Below, in pieces: positions 8,822-17,000 of a DNA stretch of 64,000 nucleotides. The first letter of the stretch is position 1. Each line of letters opens with the position of its first letter. This DNA comes from Paraburkholderia sp. SG-MS1 (GTDB lineage: Bacteria > Pseudomonadota > Gammaproteobacteria > Burkholderiales > Burkholderiaceae): positions 146,564-210,563 of the forward strand of contig NZ_NPIH01000274.1 of NCBI RefSeq assembly GCF_012275575.1, in the 5' to 3' direction. The translations under genes and the position numbers were made by a program. The notes beneath the pieces are model-generated. The model saw only the letters and a list, made by a program, of their open reading frames with translations, had not been told where the DNA came from and did no database searches.

Positions 8822-9826
8822 ATGGACCGGCTTCAGGCCATGCAAGTGTTCACGCGAGTCGTCGACACCAACAGCTTTACCCGCGCAGCGGAAACGCTCG
8901 ACCTGCCGCGCGCATCCGTCACCACGATTATTCAGAACCTCGAAGCGTTCCTCGGCACGCGCCTGATGCATCGGACCACGCGGCGTCTGTCGCTCACGCC
9001 GGACGGCGCGGCGTACTACGAACGCTGCGTGCGTATCCTCGCGGACGTCGAAGAGACCGAAGCCAGTTTTCAGAGCGGCAATAAAAAGCCGCACGGCAAG
9101 CTGCGCATCGACATGCCGGGCTCGATCGGGCGCCTGCTGGTGATTCCCTCGCTATGTGAATTCCACACGCGCTATCCGGACATCGACTTGCAACTGGGCC
9201 TGTCGGACCGGCCGGTCGATCTGTTGCAGGAAGGCGTGGATTGCGTGGTGCGCGTGGGCGCGCTACAGGATTCCTCGTTAGTGGCGCGGCGCATCGGTCT
9301 GTTCGAGGGCGTGACCTGCGCGGCCCCCGACTACATCGCGCGTGCAGGCATGCCGTCTTCGCTCGAAGACCTGGAGAATCACAAAGCAGTCAATTACTTT
9401 TCGAGCCGCACGGGGCGCACGATCGATTGGGCCTTCATGGTTGAGGGCAAAGAAGTCGAAGTGAAGATGAAAAGCATCGTGTCGGTGAACGACGCCGACG
9501 CCTACGTGACGTGCGGACTCGAAGGTTTCGGCCTGATTCAGCCGGCGCTTTTTATGGTGCTGCCGCATCTGCGCTCGGGTCAGCTGGTGGAAGTGTTGCC
9601 GGAGCTGAAGCCTTTGCCGATGCCGATTTCCGCAGTCTATCCGCACAGTCGTCATCTGTCGCCTAAAGTCCGTGTTTTCGTAGACTGGATCGCGGAGCTG
9701 TTCGACCGTTGCCCATTGCTGAGCGGACGCGGCAGTCTCGACGCAACCTGCACGAAGCGCACTTTCGAAGAACGCGAGTCCGCGCCGATGCTCGATACGC
9801 CTGTGATTACCGAATGGGTCGCGTGA
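8822..9826 (+). CDS. ceoR: LysR-family regulator of the efflux operon (CeoR/BpeT type)
   Basis: A 334-residue LysR-type regulator. The N-terminal winged HTH is clear (MDRLQAMQVFTRVVDTNSFT, then RASVTTIIQNLEAFLGTRLM) and the substrate-binding domain runs from about residue 90 (KLRIDMPGSIGRLLVIPSL). A 30-residue tail beyond the usual ~300 includes KRTFEERESAPML. It is divergent from llpE-ceoA-ceoB-opcM, which matches ceoR in B. cenocepacia and bpeT in B. pseudomallei, activators of that pump. GGAGG lies 6 nt before the ATG. A strong terminator follows at 9868. The regulator type is certain; the exact orthology is by gene order and recalled similarity. Confidence 0.88.
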   Translation: MDRLQAMQVFTRVVDTNSFTRAAETLDLPRASVTTIIQNLEAFLGTRLMHRTTRRLSLTPDGAAYYERCVRILADVEETEASFQSGNKKPHGKLRIDMPGSIGRLLVIPSLCEFHTRYPDIDLQLGLSDRPVDLLQEGVDCVVRVGALQDSSLVARRIGLFEGVTCAAPDYIARAGMPSSLEDLENHKAVNYFSSRTGRTIDWAFMVEGKEVEVKMKSIVSVNDADAYVTCGLEGFGLIQPALFMVLPHLRSGQLVEVLPELKPLPMPISAVYPHSRHLSPKVRVFVDWIAELFDRCPLLSGRGSLDATCTKRTFEERESAPMLDTPVITEWVA

Positions 9827-9867
9827 TGCGCTGAAATCAAAGTACGGAATCTGGAACAATGAATTTC

Positions 9868-9896
9868 AACCGCGGCTCTAATGCCGCGGTTTTTTT
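9868..9896 (+). terminator. Rho-independent terminator after ceoR
   Basis: A perfect 9-bp stem AACCGCGGC/GCCGCGGTT (9868-9876 and 9883-9891) with loop TCTAAT is followed by a run of T. It lies 41 bp past the ceoR stop codon. Confidence 0.92.
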
Positions 9897-10036
9897 ATTC
9901 ATCAAGGCTTTAATTCGATTGTTCCGAAATCGCGACAATTCATTTCGCGAAAGTGCGATTTATCCGCACTCGCCCAGCGTCTACATTTCACCCTGCCGCA
10001 GCACTCGTCGTGCTGCAAACGAATCAGGAGTGCATC

Positions 10037-10348
10037 ATGAAACGCAATCTTCTCGCAGGTCTCGCTCTTTCTCTGCTTGCAAGCACATCCGTGTTCGCAC
10101 AAAGCAACAGCGGTGGTGGCATCGGGCGCGCAGGCACTTATGAAACGCAACCTACGCCGAGCACGAGCGCGAAAACGCGCGCAGAAGTGAAAGCGGAACT
10201 GGTGGCCGCTTATCGTGACGGTTCGCTACCGGCGCTAAGTCGCACCAGTTATCCGAACAAAGGCTTGATCGGACAGACACAGGCTGCACGTATCGCACGG
10301 CAGGAAGGCGCGAGCGGCGACGTGACACGCGTCGCCAGGGGTCAGTAA
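10037..10348 (+). CDS. DUF4148 family exported small protein
   Basis: A 103-residue protein with a Sec signal peptide (MKRNLLAGLALSLLASTSVF, cleavage after FAQ) and a short DUF4148 region (TRAEVKAELVAAYRDGSLPA). DUF4148 proteins are small periplasmic proteins largely confined to Burkholderiaceae and have no known function; a second one lies at 52311. AGGAG seven nt upstream of the ATG fixes the start at 10037. The mature chain is Gly/Ser/Thr-rich at first and basic at the end. Confidence 0.85.
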   Translation: MKRNLLAGLALSLLASTSVFAQSNSGGGIGRAGTYETQPTPSTSAKTRAEVKAELVAAYRDGSLPALSRTSYPNKGLIGQTQAARIARQEGASGDVTRVARGQ

Positions 10349-10362
10349 GACAGACAAAGGCA

Positions 10363-10401
10363 CCGCAATGATCCGGATTCCAAAAGAAGCCGTCATTGCG
10401 G
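10363..10401. repeat. Inverted repeat between DUF4148 gene and small ORF
   Basis: A perfect 9-bp inverted repeat, CCGCAATGA at 10363-10371 and TCATTGCGG at 10393-10401, with a 21-nt loop. It starts 14 bp after the DUF4148 stop and ends 34 bp before the next SD. It lacks a T-run, so it is more likely an RNA processing or attenuation element than a full terminator. Confidence 0.4.
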
Positions 10402-10435
10402 CGTCATTCCTGCACTCTTCAAAAAGGAGCACATC

Positions 10436-10510
10436 ATGACACCATCCGAACTGGACAACTGGGACACCGACACGCCAGTGTGGACGCCATATCGCGCGCC
10501 ACGACATTGA
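10436..10510 (+). CDS. Candidate 24-residue small protein
   Basis: A 24-codon frame starting ATG at 10436 and ending TGA, with a near-ideal SD (AAAGGAG, 7 nt before ATG) whose context closely resembles that of the preceding DUF4148 gene. The peptide has two Trp, four Pro and four Asp/Glu in its first half (MTPSELDNWDTDTPVW) and a basic end. No signal peptide or membrane segment. It resembles no family known to me. It could be a real small protein co-transcribed with the DUF4148 gene or a chance frame. Confidence 0.4.
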   Translation: MTPSELDNWDTDTPVWTPYRAPRH

Positions 10511-10611
10511 GCGTGACTGGTCGTTTGAATTGTGCGGTAAGCGTTGTGCGTGTGCCCGCGGCAGTGCTCGGCGGGCACATTGCTATTCAGCTCTGTCGAA
10601 GTGATCCGCCG

Positions 10612-11688
10612 TTATCGTTTCGGCACGCCCTCGCGCCACTCGCCCCAATGCGTGACGATGTCCTGCACCAATGGATTGCCTGAGCGGAACAGGTTCTCGA
10701 TGGCGATCGTGAAGCCGCCTTGCGCCGCATAGTTGAGCAGGTTGTCCGCGCTCGTCTGGCCATCGTAGGGGCGGTCGAAATCCGAACCCGCGCGCAATAC
10801 CGCGACGCGATTCAGATCGACCTTATGCACCGAGGCCGCACGCTTGAGCGCTTCGTAGGTGGCATTGTCCTCCTGCTGCGTCGTGCAATAGACGCCTTTG
10901 CCATCGGTCAGGATCTTGGTCCAGTCACGCGCGCGCTGGCCGAGCTGCGTGCCGGACCACCAGGTGTCGCCAGCCAGCGTATCGCATTGAATGACCGACG
11001 GCGGGCGATTGGCCGGCGCATAGGAATATTTCGCGCGAGCGGCTTGAGCCTGCGCGTTATCGGATAACACGACGGTGTGCGACAACGCGAATGCCGTATC
11101 GGCGAGTTGGGTGTTCAACTGGAATACTTCGGTGCGATAGTCGAGTGGCGGCTTATCCGAAGGACTCGTCGTGTTGATTCCCAAATAGCCCGTGTTCCAG
11201 CCAGGCGGAATCTCGCGGCCGTCGATCTCCCACTGAATGCCGAAGTCGACCAGATACTTCGCCCACGCGGCCGAGCCCACCGTGCCCTGTTGCGGATCGA
11301 TCCCGGCAATGCCGGCGACCATGAAGTACGTGCGGCGCAAATCGAAACGCGGCGAGAAGGTCAGCGCCATGATCGACGCCGCCGCGTTGGTGTGCCCCAT
11401 GCCGGTAGTCATCACGCAGATATCCTGCTTGTTGCAATGAACCGCCGGGTAATCGGGTGACAATCCATCTACCGCGATGTCGCGCCATGGGCCGAGCCGA
11501 TCGAGCCACACCTGGCCTTCGGGGCCGAACATCGAAATGATCATCACCTTGACGTGTTCGCCATGCGAGCCGCCATTGTCGTGAGAGAAACCGTCGTTGT
11601 CGTCCGCGCTAGCCGGTCCGGACGAAAAGGCGGCGCAAGCCGCAAGAGCAACCGCGCAGAACGCGCCGAGTGAGCGAGTCAGCATCAT
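10612..11688 (-). CDS. Purine nucleoside permease (NUP) family periplasmic protein
   Basis: A 358-residue exported protein of the NUP family (PF06516), named after a Candida nucleoside permease but probably a nucleoside phosphorylase-fold protein. The signal peptide (LTRSLGAFCAVALAACAAF) includes a possible lipobox AAC. Family features follow: VMIISMFGPEGQVWLDRL, VMTTGMGHTNAAASIMAL, YFMVAGIAGIDPQQGTVGSA and VLRAGSDFDRPYDGQ. Start 11688 (or 11685, two ATGs in tandem) is chosen because AAGGAAG lies just upstream; the frame stays open to 11739 but that part does not look coding. Role: likely binding or cleavage of purine nucleosides in the periplasm. Confidence 0.85.
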   Translation of the reverse strand: MMLTRSLGAFCAVALAACAAFSSGPASADDNDGFSHDNGGSHGEHVKVMIISMFGPEGQVWLDRLGPWRDIAVDGLSPDYPAVHCNKQDICVMTTGMGHTNAAASIMALTFSPRFDLRRTYFMVAGIAGIDPQQGTVGSAAWAKYLVDFGIQWEIDGREIPPGWNTGYLGINTTSPSDKPPLDYRTEVFQLNTQLADTAFALSHTVVLSDNAQAQAARAKYSYAPANRPPSVIQCDTLAGDTWWSGTQLGQRARDWTKILTDGKGVYCTTQQEDNATYEALKRAASVHKVDLNRVAVLRAGSDFDRPYDGQTSADNLLNYAAQGGFTIAIENLFRSGNPLVQDIVTHWGEWREGVPKR

Positions 11689-11949
11689 GTTCTTCCTTTT
11701 TTGCTTGTGATGCAGGTTGGGAGAGAGTGCTGCTTTCAAGCCGAAAGAAGTATAGGCGCGACGAAATTATTTGCCACTCCGTGATGAGCGGCATGCTGTA
11801 CGGCAAATGTAAACAGCGGGCATGGCATGGTGCATGGGCTCGCGACGTTGTGCACGCCATTTCCCTATAATCGGAATCCGCAGTCCGCCGCCGAGGTCAA
11901 TCCTCGGAGAGCGCACCGCCTTTGTGCAGTTCAAAACAGGAGCACCACG

Positions 11950-12930
11950 ATGGACTATGTGAAACTCGGCCGCACCGGCCTCGATGTATCGCGTCTTTGT
12001 CTCGGTTGCATGAGCTATGGCGTGCCTTCGCGCGGCACTCATCCCTGGTCGCTCGACGACGAAGCCGCACGGCCCTTCATCAAGCAGGCGCTCGATCACG
12101 GCATCAATTTCTTCGACACGGCGAATGTCTATTCGGACGGCACCAGTGAGGAAATTGTCGGCCGCGCGCTGAAAGACTTCGCCAGGCGCGACGAGATCGT
12201 GCTCGCCACCAAGGTGAATAGCCGGATGCACAAAGGCCCGAATGGTGCGGGCCTGTCGCGCAAGGCGATCATGGCGGAAATCGATCACAGCCTGCGGCGT
12301 CTCGGGACGGAGTACGTCGACCTGTACCAGATCCATCGCTGGGACTACGACACGCCGATCGAAGAAACCATGGAAGCGCTGCACGACGTCGTGAAGGCTG
12401 GCAAGGCCCGCTATATCGGTGCGTCGTCGATGTACGCGTGGCAATTCGCCAAGGCGCTGCACGTCGCCGAACGCAATGGCTGGACCCGTTTCGTGACGAT
12501 GCAGAATTACGTGAATCTGCTGTACCGCGAGGAAGAGCGAGAAATGCTGCCGCTGTGCGAAAGCGAAGGCATCGGCGTGATTCCGTGGAGCCCGCTCGCG
12601 CGCGGACGTCTGACGCGCGACTGGAACACCGGGAGCGCGCGCTCCGAGACCGATGAATTCGGCCGCACGCTGTACGCGCACACGGAAGATGCCGATCGGC
12701 GCATTGTCGAGCGGGTCAGCCAGATCGCGAAGGAACGCGGCGTGCCGCGCGCGCAAGTGGCACTAGCGTGGGTCTTGCAGAAGAAGCCGATTACTGCGCC
12801 GATTGTCGGCGCGACCAAGCTGCATCACCTGGACGATGCGGTCGCCGCGCTTTCGTTGAATCTCAGTGCGCAAGAGATTCAGCAGCTCGAAGAACTGTAT
12901 GTCCCGCACGCGGTGACCGGTTTCAAATAA
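11950..12930 (+). CDS. Aldo/keto reductase
   Basis: A 326-residue NADPH-dependent oxidoreductase of the aldo/keto reductase superfamily, TIM-barrel. The catalytic tetrad is visible: Asp56 and Tyr61 (FDTANVYSDGTSEE), Lys88 (LATKVN) and His129 (YQIHRWD). The length and the first residues (MDYVKLGRTGLDVSRLCLG) match the YajO/voltage-channel beta-subunit-like subgroup that reduces aldehydes. CAGGAG eight nt upstream sets the start at 11950; the frame opens further upstream but that region lacks the fold. It stands alone and ends in a terminator shared with the convergent CDF gene. Confidence 0.92.
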   Translation: MDYVKLGRTGLDVSRLCLGCMSYGVPSRGTHPWSLDDEAARPFIKQALDHGINFFDTANVYSDGTSEEIVGRALKDFARRDEIVLATKVNSRMHKGPNGAGLSRKAIMAEIDHSLRRLGTEYVDLYQIHRWDYDTPIEETMEALHDVVKAGKARYIGASSMYAWQFAKALHVAERNGWTRFVTMQNYVNLLYREEEREMLPLCESEGIGVIPWSPLARGRLTRDWNTGSARSETDEFGRTLYAHTEDADRRIVERVSQIAKERGVPRAQVALAWVLQKKPITAPIVGATKLHHLDDAVAALSLNLSAQEIQQLEELYVPHAVTGFK

Positions 12931-12960
12931 GCCGCGCTGCTGTCAGTTCAAGCATCCGAG

Positions 12961-12998
12961 CCGGCCGGAAACCACCATGGAATCCGCCGGTTTTGTTT
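12961..12998 (+). terminator. Terminator after aldo/keto reductase
   Basis: CCGGCCGGA (12961-12969) pairs with TCCGCCGG (12983-12990) through one bulge, followed by TTTTGTTT. It overlaps the stop codon of the convergent CDF gene. Confidence 0.6.
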
Positions 12999-13918
12999 CA
13001 TGCAGAAGCCGCCCCGCTGCGCGCCACTTCCGGTTCGAAAAACACCCAGCGCACCTGCGGAAAGGTCGCCTGCAAATCCTCCTCGATCACGTTGATCGCA
13101 TCGACCATCGCGCGCCCGCTCGCGTAATCGATCATTTCCGCCTGCACCGCCACCACCACGTGACGCCCCCATTGCAGCGTAATCATATTGACGATGCCGC
13201 GAATCTCGGCGCGCGCGCGCAGATGCGCTTCGATCGCGCCGCGCACTTCCGGGCTCGCCGATTCGCCGACGATCATCGACTTCACTTCGCGGGCCACCAG
13301 CCACGCGATCACCATCAGCAGCAAGCCGACGCCGATGGAGCCCAGCGCGTCCCAAACGGGATTGCCGGTGACCATCGTGAGCAGCACGGCAACGAACGCA
13401 ATCGCGAGACCGGCGAGAGCGGCGATATCCTCGCCCGCGACAACCAGTAGTTCGGATTCGCGGGTCTCACGAAACCAGCGCCACATGCCCTTGTCCGGAT
13501 GCTTCTTGCGGATCTCCTTGACCGCGCCCCACAGCGACAGCGCTTCGAGCACCACCGACACTCCAAGCACCGCCAACGCGACATACGCGAACTGCAACGG
13601 CTCGCGCGTGAACAGTCGATGCACGCCTTCATACACGGAAAACGCGCCGCCGACAAAGAACAGCAGCAACGCGACGAGCAGCGAATAGAAGTTGATTTCG
13701 CGTCCACGGCCCATCGGATGCAGCGGGCTCGCCGGTCTGCGCGCCTGGCGCAGACCGAACAGCAACAACAGTTGATTGCCGCAATCGGCGGTCGAGTGAA
13801 TGGCTTCGGCGAACATCGAACCAGAGCCCGTGAACGACGCCGCGGCGAACTTGCAGATGGCGATGCCAAGGTTGGCGGCGAGCGCGTAGAAAATGGCTTT
13901 CGGCGATTCTTCTTTCAT
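12998..13918 (-). CDS. Cation diffusion facilitator (CDF) transporter
   Basis: A 306-residue inner-membrane divalent-metal/proton antiporter. TM2 carries the metal-site pair His41 and Asp45 (AEAIHSTADCGNQ); TM5 has an Asp in VWDALGSIGVGLLL where many CDFs have His or Asp. The cytosolic C-terminal domain begins after SMIVGESASPEVRGAIEAHL and has the ferredoxin-like fold region (WGRHVVVAVQAEMID). The Cys-Gly-Asn after the TM2 Asp and the long loop HPMGRGREINFYSLLVA fit the SLC30A9-like subgroup. Probable role: export of zinc, manganese or iron. Alone on its strand, convergent with the aldo/keto reductase. Confidence 0.9.
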   Translation of the reverse strand: MKEESPKAIFYALAANLGIAICKFAAASFTGSGSMFAEAIHSTADCGNQLLLLFGLRQARRPASPLHPMGRGREINFYSLLVALLLFFVGGAFSVYEGVHRLFTREPLQFAYVALAVLGVSVVLEALSLWGAVKEIRKKHPDKGMWRWFRETRESELLVVAGEDIAALAGLAIAFVAVLLTMVTGNPVWDALGSIGVGLLLMVIAWLVAREVKSMIVGESASPEVRGAIEAHLRARAEIRGIVNMITLQWGRHVVVAVQAEMIDYASGRAMVDAINVIEEDLQATFPQVRWVFFEPEVARSGAASA

Positions 13919-14073
13919 CGTCGGGATGGGGGCCGTGAGTTTGCAGAGTGCTTTCGGTTAGCAAGAATCCGTATTATGGACACGCCGGGCGGCATGCGTC
14001 CAACCCCGGCGTTGTTTGCACCACACTCCTCATACTCGACGGCGCCCCCGCCGCCTGCGCGCCGCGCGGCCTG

Positions 14074-17000
14074 CTAGGCCCGCTCCAGCGCCGCCATTTC
14101 ACGCACGATCACCAGCAGCATCGACAAACTCGCCCCGCCCGTGGCGCGCAGATCGGTCAGCAGGCGCGTATAGCGTTCAAGTTGAGCGGCGCGCTTGTCA
14201 CGCCATGCGTGCACCAGCGCATCCGGCGTCGACGCGTCGTCCGCGCCGGCCAGCGCGCTCGTGGTCAGCGCGCGTTTGAGCCGTGCCAATTCGGCCAGCG
14301 CGGTCGCGCGCGCCAGCATGTCCCAGTGCGAGGGCGCCGGCAAGGCAGCCGCGCGCTCGCTGATCCAACCGTAGTTCAGCAGCGTGCCGAGTTCGAAGTA
14401 CACGCCCGCCACCAGTTCGAGACTGCGTCCGCAGGTCGACGCCACTTCGGCAATGTCGAGCAACGCCGCCGAGATTTCGCCACTCGCGATGCGCACCGCC
14501 AGTTCGCTGTCCACGCCCGCATCGACTAGCGCGCGCTGGCGCCCGGACAGCGCTTCGAGATCGGCGGGCGGCAACAGCGCCGGCCATTGCGGCGCGAGTC
14601 GCTGCGCCGCGTCGCGGCAACGTGCGAGCAGGCCGGCCACGTCGTCATTGCCGGGCGCACCGGATTGCAGATGCCGCAAAAACCACAGCGCCGAACGCTC
14701 GACGAGCCGCGCGACTTCGACGAACATGCGCGCCTGCACGTCGTCGGCGACGCGATTGTCGAGCGCGTCGATGCTGCGCCATACGTCGTCGAGATCGAAC
14801 ACGTCGCGCGCCATGATGCACGCGCGCACGATGTCACCCGGCCGCGCATCGGTCTCTTCCATCAGCCGATGCACGAACTCGCAGCCGACCCGGTTCACCA
14901 ATGCGTTGGTCAGGTGCGTCGCGAGAATTTCGCGGCGCAACGGGTGACGCTGCATCGGCACGCTGAAACGCTGCCGCAGTGGTTTCGGGAAGTATTCGAC
15001 GAGCATGTCGCTCACGAGCGGATCTTCCGGCATCGACGAGTCGAGCAACGCGTCGTACAGCCACATCTTGCTGTACGCGAGCAGCACCGCGCGCTCGGGG
15101 GTGGTGAGCCCCTGTTTGGCGGCGGCCCGTTCGGCGACTTCGTCATCGGTCGGCAGAAATTCGATCACACGATTCAGGCGCCCCGCGCGTTCGAGGTAAC
15201 GCATCAGCCGCGCTTCGGCATCGAGCAGTTCGACACCGTAGCGTCCCGCGATCGACAATGCCTGGGTCTGATAGTAGTTGTCCTGCAAAACGAGCAGGCC
15301 GACTTCGTCGGTCATTTCGGCGAGCAGTGCATTGCGCTGTTTCCCGGTCATCTCGCCATCGGCCACCACGAGGCCCAGCAGAATCTTGATGTTGACCTCA
15401 TGGTCCGAGCAGTCCACGCCAGCGGAATTGTCGATTGCATCGGTATTGAGGCGGCCGCCGCGCTGCGCGAATTCGATGCGCCCGAGTTGGGTCAGACCAA
15501 GATTGCCGCCTTCGGCCACCACCTTGCAGTGCAGATCGGCACCGTTCACGCGGATCGCGTCGTTCGCGCGGTCGCCTACCTGCAGATGCGTTTCGCGGCT
15601 CGCCTTCACATAGGTGCCGATGCCGCCGTTATAAAGCAGATCGACCGGCGCCTGCAAAATCGCGCGCATCAGTTCGGCGGGCGCAAGCGCCGGCGCGCTG
15701 ATGCCGAGCACCGACTGCACCGCCGGCGACAGCGGGATCGTCTTGGCGCTGCGCGCAAACACGCCACCACCCGCGGAGATCAGCGATGGGTCGTAATCGG
15801 CCCAGCTCGAACGGTCGAGCATGAAGAGCCGCCCGCGTTCGGCGATGCTCGCCGCGGGGTCGGGATTCGGGTCGAGAAAGATATGCCGGTGATCGAACGC
15901 GGCCACCAGTTTGATATGCGGAGACAACAGCATGCCGTTGCCGAACACGTCGCCCGACATATCGCCGACGCCTACTACCGTAAAGTCCATTGTCTGCGTA
16001 TCCACGCCCATTTCGCGGAAGTGTCTCTTGACCGACTCCCATGCGCCGCGCGCCGTGATCGCCATTTTCTTGTGGTCGTAGCCGACCGAGCCGCCCGACG
16101 CAAACGCGTCGTCGAGCCAGAAGCCGTACTCCTGCGAGATCGCGTTCGCGTAGTCGGAGAAGGTGGCCGTGCCCTTGTCGGCGGCGACGACCAGATAGGG
16201 ATCGTCGGAATCGTGGCGCACCACGTCGGGTGGCGGCACCACGTCCGTGCCCGCGAGGTTGTCGGTCAGATCGAGCAGGCCGCGCAAAAAGGTCTGATAA
16301 CACGCGACGCCCTCGCGCATCCACGCATCGCGCTCGCTCTGCGGCGGTGGATTCTTCACGACGAAGCCGCCCTTCGAGCCGACCGGCACGATCACCACGT
16401 TCTTCACCATCTGCGCCTTCATCAGGCCGAGCACTTCCGTGCGGAAATCCTCACGCCGATCCGACCAGCGCAAACCGCCGCGCGCCACGCGGCCGCCGCG
16501 CAGGTGCACCCCCTCCACTCGCGGCGAATACACCCAGATCTCGAACATCGGTTTCGGCTCGGGCAAACCGGGTACTTGGGCGGGATCGAATTTGAAGGAC
16601 AGATAGGGTTTGGGGCGTCCATCGCCGTCGAAGCGATAGTAGTTCGTGCGCCTCGTCGCCCTAATGACGCCGAGAAACTGGCGCAGTATGCGGTCCTCGT
16701 CGAGATTGGGCACCTGGTCGAGCGCGCTGTCGATCGTGCGCAGCCAGCCGTCGACGCGCGCCTCGCGCGTGTCACCCAACACCGGATTGAAGCGCGCGAT
16801 GAACAGTTCGACCAGCATCCGCGCAATGGCCGGATTGCCGGTCACCGCACGCTCGATATACGCGTCGCTGAACGTCGAGCCGACCTGGCGCAGGTACTTC
16901 GCATACGCGCGCAGAATCGTCACCTCGCGCGCATTCAACTGTGCGCGCAGCACGAGACGATTGAAGTCGTCACTTTCGATCGCGCCGGTCCACACGCGCT

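Noticed and set aside
10436..10510. Possible PqqA-like peptide precursor
   Set aside because: Size is alike, but the Glu-x-x-x-Tyr motif of PqqA is absent and no pqq genes are near. Kept only as an unnamed small ORF.
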